From Bradyrhizobium campsiandrae (GTDB taxonomy: Bacteria; Pseudomonadota; Alphaproteobacteria; Rhizobiales; Xanthobacteraceae): a stretch of DNA of 64,000 nt. The notes beneath the pieces were generated by a model, which was not told the origin of the DNA, searched no databases, and worked only from the letters and a program-made list of their open reading frames with translations. The stretch lies in contig NZ_JAANIH010000018.1 of NCBI RefSeq assembly GCF_014529705.1, positions 62,001 to 126,000 of the forward strand, read 5' to 3'. The translations under genes and the position numbers were made by a program. This document shows, piece by piece, positions 32,439 through 41,383 of the stretch (positions within the stretch are counted from its first letter, which is position 1; every line of letters begins with the position of its first letter).

Positions 32439-34451
32439 CTAGGCCGCCGCCGCTTCGGTTTCGAAATTCCGGGCGATGTAGCGCGCGAGCTCGGCCCTTT
32501 GCGCATCGCCGAGGACAAAGGCGACATGGGCGGCTTCGCCATCATGGGTCCGCACGGTGAAGGGAAGTTGCGGTGCGAACCCCTTGATGTGGAGTACGCC
32601 AGTCGCGTTGACGTCGAGCTGGGGCGCGCAGCGGATCCAGGCACCGCCTTCCGAAAGATCAACCAGCGTGGCCGCGTGCGCAGCCTGCCGGCTGTCGGTC
32701 ACCGTCGCTTCCAGGTCCGTGGGATAGCGTTTGCTGAGGCGGCGATCGACCTCCGCCGCTGAACTGCGTACCGTGCGAACCAACAGCGATTGCAGCGACG
32801 ACAGGTTCGAAGACACGCCGGCAATCGCGTCTCTCATATCGGCCGCGCGGGCATTGACGGAATCGGCGTCCTGGCTGACGCGGGCGATCTTGGCGGATAC
32901 CTGCTTGGCCGCGGATGCCGATTCCTGGATCGACCGCGCGATCTCCCGCGTTGCGGCGTCCTGCTGCTCCATCGCCGCGGCCACCGACGTCGCAACGCCG
33001 TCGATTTCGGTGATCTGACCACCCATCTCCTCAACCGCATCCACAGCGGCTTGCGTCGAGGCTTGAATCTCCGCAATCAGCCGCGCGATTTCTTCGGTCG
33101 ATTTCGCAGTCTGGTTGGACAAGGATTTGACTTCAGCCGCCACCACCGCGAAGCCACGACCGGCCTCGCCCGCACGGGCGGCCTCGATCGTTGCGTTCAA
33201 GGCAAGCAAGTTGGTCTGGCCGGCGATCCCTCCGATCAGATCGGAGACTTCGGCAATCTTCTTGACCGACCCTGACAGCGCCTGGATGGTCGTCCGCGCC
33301 TGCTCGCGCCCGGCCACGGCCGATGCGGTGACCTGGCTTGCGCGGGCCAATTGCCCCGAAATCTCGCGTATGGATGCCGTCAGCTGCTCTGCGGCGGCCG
33401 AGACCGTATCCGCGCTGGCAAGGGCCTGCTCGGAAGCCGCGGCAACGCCTTGTGATTCCACCGACAGATTTCGCGCGATATCCGACAGATCGGTGGCGGC
33501 ACGCTCAACGCCCTGGGTCGCGTCGGTGGCGGTCTCGACCGATGCGCCGGTTTCCCGCTCGACGGTGGCAGCCATGTTCATCAGGGCATTGCGCTTTGCG
33601 ATGGTGGCCTGCTCTTCGTTGCGAATCTGCTCGTCGCGCAGCTTCAGATTCTCGAGCGCGCTCTGCTTGAACACGGCGAGCGCACCGGCCATCGAGCCCA
33701 CCTCGTCGCGGCGGCTGGCATAGGGCACTTCCGCAGACAGGTCTCCAGTCGCAAGTTTTTGCATCGCATCAGTCATCCGGACGATCGGACGAACGACCCC
33801 GAATGAAACGAAGGCAATACCGCCGATGATCAGCGTCAGCACGACGGCCGACACACCCCACACGACGTAGGAGATGGAGGCGTCGCGGACCGACGCAAGC
33901 TTCTCCATGTCGGCGTTCTGCTTGTTAGCCCCTTCGACGATACTGTCGATGATGGCGCGATGAGCCGTGTAGACATCCTTCAACTGCGCATAGGCACGCT
34001 CAGCCGACGCCGCATCTTTGCTTGTGAGGGCCGGCATGAGCTGATCGAATACAAAATTCCAGAACTTTTGGACCTCGACATCCGATTTGGAAACCAGCGC
34101 CGTCTTCAGATCTGCCGGCAGGCTCGATGCACTCCAGAATGCCTTGCGATCTTCATAGTCTTTCCGCAGCTGCACCAGGCGCTCGCCGTGCGCGGCAAGC
34201 TGATCCGGCTGCCGCATGGCCAAAGTGGCTTCCAGATAGGCCTCCAGCACATAGGCCGGAGGCGGCAGGATATCGGCGACGAGATCATTGCCGAGCTTGA
34301 TGTCGGAATACAGCGGGCCTCCGACCTTCAGCTCGCGCAGCGCATAGACGCTGGTCGCCAGCACCGCCGAGAAGCCGATCACGAGCAGAAGACCGAACGC
34401 GATGATGGCCGAGGAAATCGACAGACGCATTTTCATGGAGGAAGCCCGCAA
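32439..34451 (-). CDS. Methyl-accepting chemotaxis protein with C-terminal PilZ domain
   Basis: The 670-residue transducer has membrane helices at about 12-35 and 195-217, with a helical periplasmic sensor between. A HAMP domain follows (about 217-275), then the MCP signalling domain with the hairpin tip IAGQTNLLALNATIEAARAGEAGRGFAVVAAEVKSL split over two strands of a coiled coil. The tail is a PilZ domain (569-660) with R571-x3-R575 in RRLSKR and the D598-x-S-x-x-G603 motif in DLSEGG, the residues that bind c-di-GMP. I choose TTG 34451, because GGGGAG lies 8 bp upstream; ATG 34436 and 34430 have no such site. No che genes are adjacent. Confidence 0.92.
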   Translation of the reverse strand: MRASSMKMRLSISSAIIAFGLLLVIGFSAVLATSVYALRELKVGGPLYSDIKLGNDLVADILPPPAYVLEAYLEATLAMRQPDQLAAHGERLVQLRKDYEDRKAFWSASSLPADLKTALVSKSDVEVQKFWNFVFDQLMPALTSKDAASAERAYAQLKDVYTAHRAIIDSIVEGANKQNADMEKLASVRDASISYVVWGVSAVVLTLIIGGIAFVSFGVVRPIVRMTDAMQKLATGDLSAEVPYASRRDEVGSMAGALAVFKQSALENLKLRDEQIRNEEQATIAKRNALMNMAATVERETGASVETATDATQGVERAATDLSDIARNLSVESQGVAAASEQALASADTVSAAAEQLTASIREISGQLARASQVTASAVAGREQARTTIQALSGSVKKIAEVSDLIGGIAGQTNLLALNATIEAARAGEAGRGFAVVAAEVKSLSNQTAKSTEEIARLIAEIQASTQAAVDAVEEMGGQITEIDGVATSVAAAMEQQDAATREIARSIQESASAAKQVSAKIARVSQDADSVNARAADMRDAIAGVSSNLSSLQSLLVRTVRSSAAEVDRRLSKRYPTDLEATVTDSRQAAHAATLVDLSEGGAWIRCAPQLDVNATGVLHIKGFAPQLPFTVRTHDGEAAHVAFVLGDAQRAELARYIARNFETEAAAA

Positions 34452-34592
34452 TACGTACGCTCCCCATTGCTAGTGCCATTAAGTCAACGGACACTGAATG
34501 GAGCTGTCGAAATCCGGCAGCAACGACCTCCGTAAGAGACCGGAGGAGGAAGAATAATTCCGCATGCTTCATGCTTGATAGCATCAAAACAT

Positions 34593-34613
34593 ATGCCCGG
34601 GACAAGCCCGGGC
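34593..34613. repeat. Short palindrome, family E half-element (TGCCCGGGACAAGCCCGGGC)
   Basis: The 21-bp sequence reads TGCCCGGGACAAGCCCGGGC plus A, and the same string recurs in the right arm of the repeat at 36991-37078. It lies just past the 3' end of pcaG and could fold as its terminator. Confidence 0.6.
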
Positions 34614-34646
34614 ATTGGCAGCGGAAGAAACAATCGAGCCGTTGCT

Positions 34647-35249
34647 TCACACGTCGAAGAACACGGTCTCGTTGTCGCCCTGCAGGCGCAGGTCGAGCTT
34701 GTAGACGGCCTTGCCGGCCTCACGCACCGCGGTCAGCGTGGCGCGGCGGTCGGCCGGCACCAGGCTCAGCACGGGATCGGCGCCGTTGCCGGCCTCGTCG
34801 CTGAAATAGATGCGGGTGTAGAGATGCCGCAGCATGCCGCGCGCGAACACCGCCAGAACGAGATGCGGCGCCTGCGGCTTGCCATCGGGATCGGGCACCA
34901 CGCCCGGCTTGATGGTGTCGAAGGAATAATTGCCGTCCTTGTCGGTGCCGCAGCGGGCGAAGCCGCGGAAGCTCGCATTCGGCAGCGCGCGCTTGTCCTG
35001 CGGATCGGCGTAGCGCCCCTGCGCATCCGCCTGCCAGATCTCCAGCATGGCGTCGGGCACGACGGCCCCGTCGCCGTCGAGCACCCGGCCCTCGATACGG
35101 ACGCGGTCGCCCGAAACGTCGGGCGTCAGCGTCGAGTTGGTGAAGGCGTCGTTCCAGGCGTAGTCGCCCGTCGGCGTCAGGCCGTATTTGAAGAACGGGC
35201 CGACCGTCTGCGACGGCGTGATCCCATCGGGCTTCACAGAATCCTGCAC
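34647..35249 (-). CDS. pcaG: Protocatechuate 3,4-dioxygenase alpha subunit
   Basis: PcaG pairs with PcaH to open protocatechuate between its hydroxyls, giving beta-carboxy-cis,cis-muconate, the entry step of the beta-ketoadipate pathway. The 200-residue protein begins with the PcaG-type SQTVGPFFKYGLTP. It has RIEGRVLDGDGAVVPDAMLEIWQADAQGRY and PHLVLAVFARGMLRHLYTRIYF, where the alpha subunit lacks the complete iron ligand set of PcaH, as usual. It starts 1 bp after pcaH, which suggests translational coupling. It is the last gene of the minus-strand aromatic cluster. Confidence 0.95.
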   Translation of the reverse strand: MQDSVKPDGITPSQTVGPFFKYGLTPTGDYAWNDAFTNSTLTPDVSGDRVRIEGRVLDGDGAVVPDAMLEIWQADAQGRYADPQDKRALPNASFRGFARCGTDKDGNYSFDTIKPGVVPDPDGKPQAPHLVLAVFARGMLRHLYTRIYFSDEAGNGADPVLSLVPADRRATLTAVREAGKAVYKLDLRLQGDNETVFFDV

Positions 35250-35250
35250 G

Positions 35251-35952
35251 TTAGTGGTTCTCCATGGGGGTCGCGTTCTTGCCGCGCAGCACGATGTCGA
35301 AGCGATAGCACAGCGCCCATTCGGGCTTGGTGTTCTCCAGGTCGAACGAGGAGACCATGCGCATCCGTGCCTTCTCGTCCGGCACCGAGTTGAAGATCGG
35401 ATCGAACGGGAACAGCGGGTCGCCCGGAAAATACATCTGCGTCACCAGGCGCGAGACGAAGGAATGGCCGAACACCGACAGATGGATGTGGGCAGGGCGC
35501 CAGGCATTGTGGTGATTGCCCCAGGGGTAGGCGCCCGGCTTGATGCTGACGAAGCGGTAATAACCTGATGCATCGCTTAACGTGCGGCCCGCGCCGGTGA
35601 AATTGGGATCGAGCGGCGCCGGATGCTGGTCGCGGACATGGACGTAGCGGCCGCAGGCATTGGCCTGCCAGATCTCGACCAGCGTGTTGGCGACGCCGCG
35701 GCCGTCCTCGTCGCGGACGTGGCCATGGACGATGATGCGCTCGCCGAGCGGCTCGCCCTTGTGCTGGGTGGTGAGATCGTTGTCGCCCTCGCGCACGGTC
35801 TCGTGGCCGTAGACCGGGCCGGTCAATTCCGACAGCGTATGGCGCATCGGGATCAGGGGCTGGTTCGGCGCGCGCTTGATCGAGCTCTTGTACGCGGGCG
35901 ACAGCGGCAGCGGATGCGCCTTGTTGCTGCCAGTCGGATAGATGAAGGTCAT
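35251..35952 (-). CDS. pcaH: Protocatechuate 3,4-dioxygenase beta subunit
   Basis: PcaH carries the Fe(III) centre of the alpha/beta enzyme. The 233-residue protein has the intradiol pattern: GERIIVHGHVRDEDGRGVANTLVEIWQANACGRYVH, then the Tyr ligand region GYYRFVSIKPGAYPWGNHHNAWRPAHIHLSVFG with two Tyr and two His. A PSYKSS-like lead (SPAYKSSIKRAPNQPL) is typical of PcaH. ATG 35952 has AGGAG upstream (CGGGGAGGAGTTCGCCG). A -10 box lies about 55 bp upstream. It is directly followed by pcaG. Confidence 0.95.
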   Translation of the reverse strand: MTFIYPTGSNKAHPLPLSPAYKSSIKRAPNQPLIPMRHTLSELTGPVYGHETVREGDNDLTTQHKGEPLGERIIVHGHVRDEDGRGVANTLVEIWQANACGRYVHVRDQHPAPLDPNFTGAGRTLSDASGYYRFVSIKPGAYPWGNHHNAWRPAHIHLSVFGHSFVSRLVTQMYFPGDPLFPFDPIFNSVPDEKARMRMVSSFDLENTKPEWALCYRFDIVLRGKNATPMENH

Positions 35953-36006
35953 CGGCGAACTCCTCCCCGGCCATTTTCGGGCAGCCGGACACCATTTGCG
36001 CCAATC

Positions 36007-36012
36007 ATTATA
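36007..36012 (-). promoter_or_regulatory. Candidate -10 box of pcaHG
   Basis: On the minus strand the sequence reads TATAAT, inside an AT-rich island (CAATTTAGTTATATCCTATAATGATT) in a GC-rich gap; it would give a leader of about 50 bases before pcaH. No clear -35 box is visible, which suggests an activator is needed. No LysR-type regulator (PcaQ) is encoded nearby. Confidence 0.4.
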
Positions 36013-36075
36013 GGATATAACTAAATTGGGGAAGCGGGTTTAGCGCCGTTTCGCCCCGGGAACGGACCGGCAGCC

Positions 36076-36969
36076 CTACTTGATCGGCGCACGCGGCAGC
36101 ACGGCCTCCCCGGCTTCGAGCCGGTAGGTGTGGTCGAGCGAATACCAGGGGGTCGAGACGTCACGCGCGGTCGGATGCGGCGCCTCGTGGCGCACGAACT
36201 TGCCGATCAGCGCCTGTGTCACGCCGAACTGCACGTCGCTGTCGATATGGGGATCGTTGGGATCGTAGACTTGCGAGATCAACACCTTGAAGCCGGGCTT
36301 GAAGATCAGTGCGTGCAGATGCGCGGGACGATAGGGGTGCCGGCTCTGCGCCTTCAGGAGGCGGCCGACCACGCCATCGGTCGGAATGGGATAGCCCGTC
36401 ATCATCACCGAGCGAAAGGCGAAGCGCCCATCGGAATCCGTCGTGAACTTGCCGCGCAGGTTCATGTCGGCCTGCTCGGGGTCCTGGTTCTCGTAGAGAC
36501 CAACCGGCGAGGCGTGCCAGACATCGACCTCCGCGCCGACGACGGGCTGGCCGTCCTTGTCGACGACGCGACCGCTGACGAACAGAGGCGTGCCCGGAGT
36601 CTCCGAGCGCACGATCGATCCGCCATTCTCGACCCGGGGCGAATTCAACCGCCAGAACGGCCCGAGCAAGGATTGATCGGTCTCCGTATTGCCCTGATCG
36701 CCATTGTTGAGCAGGCAGACCAGCGACGAAACGCCGAGCGAGCCCGCCATCAGCACGACTTCGTTGTGCGTGTCGGTGGTCAGCTTGCCGAGCTCGGCAA
36801 TGATGGCGGTCGCGTCGCGGAATTCCTTCTCGGTCAGCCTGACGTCGCGGACGAAGCCGTGCAGATGCTTGACCAGCGAGACCATGATCTGCCGCATCCG
36901 CGGATCGGACGTCCGCTCCATCACCGAGAGGGCGGCGGCCGTGACGTCCTGCTCGCGCTTGATGATCAT
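36076..36969 (-). CDS. Intradiol ring-cleavage dioxygenase (catechol or hydroxyquinol type)
   Basis: The 297-residue protein has the N-terminal helical dimer domain of catechol-type enzymes (SLVKHLHGFVRDVRLTEKEFRDATAIIAELG). The catalytic barrel follows: SLLGPFWRLNSP, VVGAEVDVWHASPVGLYENQD, GYPIPTDGVVGRLL and HPYRPAHLHALIFKPGFKVL. These hold the Tyr/Tyr/His/His iron ligands. The SLLGPFWR and YPIPTDG blocks favour hydroxyquinol or chlorocatechol 1,2-dioxygenase over plain CatA. No maleylacetate reductase gene is beside it. It lies between pcaF and pcaHG on the same strand, an unusual addition to the protocatechuate branch. Confidence 0.88.
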   Translation of the reverse strand: MIIKREQDVTAAALSVMERTSDPRMRQIMVSLVKHLHGFVRDVRLTEKEFRDATAIIAELGKLTTDTHNEVVLMAGSLGVSSLVCLLNNGDQGNTETDQSLLGPFWRLNSPRVENGGSIVRSETPGTPLFVSGRVVDKDGQPVVGAEVDVWHASPVGLYENQDPEQADMNLRGKFTTDSDGRFAFRSVMMTGYPIPTDGVVGRLLKAQSRHPYRPAHLHALIFKPGFKVLISQVYDPNDPHIDSDVQFGVTQALIGKFVRHEAPHPTARDVSTPWYSLDHTYRLEAGEAVLPRAPIK

Positions 36970-36990
36970 GGCGCTACCCTCTCACCTGGC

Positions 36991-37078
36991 GTCATGGCCG
37001 GGCTTGTCCCGGCCATCCACGAACTTTCTTCTCGTGGAGCCAAGAACGTGGATGCCCGGGACAAGCCCGGGCATGACG
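36991..37078. repeat. Palindromic repeat family E (GTCATGGCCGGGCTTGTCCC)
   Basis: An inverted repeat has left arm GTCATGGCCGGGCTTGTCCC and right arm GGGACAAGCCCGGGCATGAC, with the inner pair CCATCCACGAACTTTCTTCT and CCAAGAACGTGGATG. It lies between the pcaF stop and the intradiol gene start. If it terminates transcription it would separate the two into different transcripts. Confidence 0.8.
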
Positions 37079-37099
37079 AACGCGTGGATTGAGAGAAAC

Positions 37100-38308
<1,209 letters not shown>

Positions 38309-38523
38309 CGTTGTTCTCCCTGAATGCCGCGATCCGGCGAAAATTCTTCAATGTCGGCGGAGTTTTAGGAGGGCGCCCGCGGCAGGTCAATTGACGGTTT
38401 CACGCGTGTTCCGAGGGTGTCCACGCCGGCAGCGCATGTCGCGGTGCGGACAACGTGGAAAACCTCCCGTCTCCGGCCAAAGCGATAGGAGCGGGGGGCG
38501 AAATTTTGTAGGTTGCGCCGCCC

Positions 38524-41262
38524 ATGACGATGCAACAGCCGATATCAGTCCCGCCCCCCGACGAAGCAGCCGCGCCGCCGGCGGAAGCCGCCGCGCGCGT
38601 CACGCCGATGATGGAACAGTATCTGGAGATCAAGGCGGCGCATCAGGGCCTGCTGCTGTTCTACCGGATGGGCGATTTCTACGAGCTGTTCTTCGAGGAC
38701 GCCGAGATCGCCTCGAAAACGCTCGGCATCGTCTTGACCAAGCGCGGCAAGCATCAGGGCAACGACATCCCGATGTGCGGCGTGCCGGTCGAGCGCTCCG
38801 AGGATTATCTGCACCGCCTGATCAGCGCCGGCCACCGGGTCGCGGTGTGCGAGCAGACCGAGGATCCTGCGGCGGCGAAAGCGCGCGGCAACAAGAGCGT
38901 GGTGCGCCGCGGCGTGGTGCGGCTGGTCACGCCGGGCACACTGACGGAAGACACGCTGCTCGATGCGCGCGCCAACAATTATCTGCTCGCGATCGCGCGG
39001 GCCCGTTCGTCGGCCGGCGGCGACCGCTTCGGGCTCGCCTGGATCGACATCTCGACCGCCGAATTCACGGTGACGGAAGTTTCAGGAGGTGAGCTCGCCG
39101 CGACGCTGGCGCGCATCAACCCGAACGAAGCCATCGTCACCGACGCACTGTATAGCGATAACGAGCTCGGACAGACCTTGCGCGAGCTGCCGGCAGTGAC
39201 GCCGCTGACGCGCGACGTCTTCGACGGCGCCACCGCCGAGAAGCGGCTGTGCGACTATTTTGCAGTCGCGACCATGGATGGCCTCACGCAGCTGACGCGG
39301 CTGGAAGCCACCGCCGCGGCCGCCGCCGTCACCTATGTCGACCGCACCCAGGTCGGCAAGCACCCGCCGCTGTCGCCGCCGACGCGCGAGGCTTCCGGCG
39401 CCACCATGGCAATCGATCCGGCCACCCGCGCCAATCTCGAACTGACGCGGACGCTCGCCGGCGAGCGCCGCGGTTCGCTGCTCGATGCCATCGACTGCAC
39501 GGTGACCTCGGCCGGCTCGCGCCTGCTGGCGCAGCGGCTCGCCGCGCCCTTGACCGATGCGCCAGCGATCGCGCGACGGTTAGACGCGGTCAGCGCCTTC
39601 GTCGCTGATGCCGCGACGCGCGAGGACATCCGCAGCATTCTGCGCGGCGCGCCCGACATGTCGCGGGCCCTCGCCCGCCTCTCGGTCGGCCGCGGCGGAC
39701 CGCGCGACCTCGCAGGCCTGCGCGATGGCATCATCGCCGCCGACCAGGTGCTGGCGCGGCTGTCCGAGCTCGACCAGCCGCCGCAGGAGATCGCGGTCAT
39801 CATGGCGGCGCTCAAGCGTCCCTCGCGCGAGCTCGCAGCCGAATTTGCCAGCGCGCTCGACGAGCAGCTGCCCCTGATCAAGCGCGACGGCGGCTTCGTG
39901 CGACAGGGCTACGAGCCCGCGCTCGACGAAGCGCGCAACCTGCGCGATGCCTCGCGTCTGGTCGTGGCGTCGATGCAGGCGCGCTATGCCGACGACACCG
40001 GCGTCAAGGCGCTCAAGATCCGGCACAACAACGTGCTCGGCTATTTCGTCGAGGTGACGGCGCAGCACGGCGACAAGCTGATGTCGGCGCCGCTGAATGC
40101 GACCTTCATCCACCGCCAGACATTGGCGGGCCAGGTCCGGTTCACGACATCGGAGCTGGGCGAAATCGAAGCCAAGATCGCCAATGCCGGCGATCGCGCG
40201 CTCGGCCTCGAGCTCGAGATCTTCGAACGTCTCTGCGCCAAGGCCCTCGCGATCAGCGACGATTTGCGCGCTGCGGCGCAAGGCTTTGCGCTGCTCGACG
40301 TCGCGACGTCGCTGGCAAAGCTCGCGGTCGACGAGAATTACGTTCGGCCCGAGGTCGACGGCTCGCTCGCCTTCGCGATCGAGGCCGGCCGCCATCCCGT
40401 GGTGGAGCAGGCCCTGAAGCGCAATGGCGAGCCGTTCATCGCCAATGCCTGCGATCTGTCGCCGGCACCTGCACAAAAGTCCGGCCAGCTCTGGCTGCTC
40501 ACCGGTCCGAACATGGCGGGTAAATCAACCTTCCTGCGCCAGAACGCGCTGATCGCTCTTCTCGCTCAAATCGGAAGTTTCGTGCCGGCGACGCGCGCCC
40601 GGATCGGCATCATCGACCGCCTGTTCTCGCGCGTCGGCGCCGCCGACGATCTCGCGCGCGGCCGCTCCACCTTCATGGTGGAGATGGTCGAGACCGCGGC
40701 GATCCTGAACCAGGCCGGCGAGCGCGCCCTCGTGATCTTAGATGAGATCGGCCGTGGCACCGCGACCTTCGACGGCCTCTCGATCGCCTGGGCCGCGATC
40801 GAGCATCTGCACGAAAGCAACCGCTGCCGCACCCTGTTCGCCACCCACTATCACGAACTGACCGCGCTCTCGGCAAAACTGCCGCGCATGTTCAACGCCA
40901 CGGTGCGGGTAAAGGAATGGCAGGGCAATGTCGTGTTCCTGCACGAGGTGCTGCCCGGCTCGGCCGACCGCTCCTACGGCATCCAGGTCGCCAAGCTCGC
41001 CGGCCTGCCGCCGGCCGTGATCACCCGCGCCAAATCGGTGCTGGCGAAGCTGGAAGCGCAGGACCGCGGCCAGACCGCGCGTGCGCTGGCCGACGATCTG
41101 CCGCTGTTCGCCGTTCCCTCCCGCGCCGCCGCGGAAGCCGCGCCGCCGAGCGAGGCCGAACTGCTGATGGAGGCGGTGAAGGCGCTGCATCCGGACGAGA
41201 TGTCGCCGCGCGAGGCACTGGATGCGCTGTACGCGTTGAAGGCAAAACTGCCGAAGCAATAA
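38524..41262 (+). CDS. mutS: DNA mismatch repair protein MutS
   Basis: MutS recognises mispairs and small loops and recruits MutL. The 912-residue protein carries the mismatch-contact F52-Y-E54 in DFYELFFEDA and a connector and core/lever region. The ATPase has Walker A GPNMAGKST (661-669) and Walker B with signature VILDEIGRGTATFDGLS, plus THYHELTALS. A short Pro/Ala N-terminal extension precedes domain I. It is transcribed alone, with a family A repeat just after its stop. ATG 38524 has only a weak site (GTAGGTTG) upstream. Confidence 0.97.
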   Translation: MTMQQPISVPPPDEAAAPPAEAAARVTPMMEQYLEIKAAHQGLLLFYRMGDFYELFFEDAEIASKTLGIVLTKRGKHQGNDIPMCGVPVERSEDYLHRLISAGHRVAVCEQTEDPAAAKARGNKSVVRRGVVRLVTPGTLTEDTLLDARANNYLLAIARARSSAGGDRFGLAWIDISTAEFTVTEVSGGELAATLARINPNEAIVTDALYSDNELGQTLRELPAVTPLTRDVFDGATAEKRLCDYFAVATMDGLTQLTRLEATAAAAAVTYVDRTQVGKHPPLSPPTREASGATMAIDPATRANLELTRTLAGERRGSLLDAIDCTVTSAGSRLLAQRLAAPLTDAPAIARRLDAVSAFVADAATREDIRSILRGAPDMSRALARLSVGRGGPRDLAGLRDGIIAADQVLARLSELDQPPQEIAVIMAALKRPSRELAAEFASALDEQLPLIKRDGGFVRQGYEPALDEARNLRDASRLVVASMQARYADDTGVKALKIRHNNVLGYFVEVTAQHGDKLMSAPLNATFIHRQTLAGQVRFTTSELGEIEAKIANAGDRALGLELEIFERLCAKALAISDDLRAAAQGFALLDVATSLAKLAVDENYVRPEVDGSLAFAIEAGRHPVVEQALKRNGEPFIANACDLSPAPAQKSGQLWLLTGPNMAGKSTFLRQNALIALLAQIGSFVPATRARIGIIDRLFSRVGAADDLARGRSTFMVEMVETAAILNQAGERALVILDEIGRGTATFDGLSIAWAAIEHLHESNRCRTLFATHYHELTALSAKLPRMFNATVRVKEWQGNVVFLHEVLPGSADRSYGIQVAKLAGLPPAVITRAKSVLAKLEAQDRGQTARALADDLPLFAVPSRAAAEAAPPSEAELLMEAVKALHPDEMSPREALDALYALKAKLPKQ

Positions 41263-41268
41263 GATGCT

Positions 41269-41356
41269 GTAGGGTGGGCAAGGCGCAACGCGCCGTGCCC
41301 ACCATCTCTCTCGATCGCAAAAAAGGCGTGGGCACGCTTCGCTTTGCCCACCCTAC
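41269..41356. repeat. Palindromic repeat family A, copy 3
   Basis: GTAGGGTGGGCAAGGCGCAA at the left and CGCTTTGCCCACCCTAC at the right, with the inner pair CGTGCCCACC and GGCGTGGGCACG. It lies between the convergent stops of mutS and the triple-PAS chemoreceptor and is a likely bidirectional terminator. Confidence 0.85.
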
Positions 41357-41383
41357 GATTTCTACGATTCCTGCGCGCTTGGC

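Noticed and set aside
32357..32662. 102-codon extension of the phosphotransferase
   Set aside because: It overlaps the chemoreceptor gene in another frame and has Arg/Pro/Ser-rich shadow sequence.
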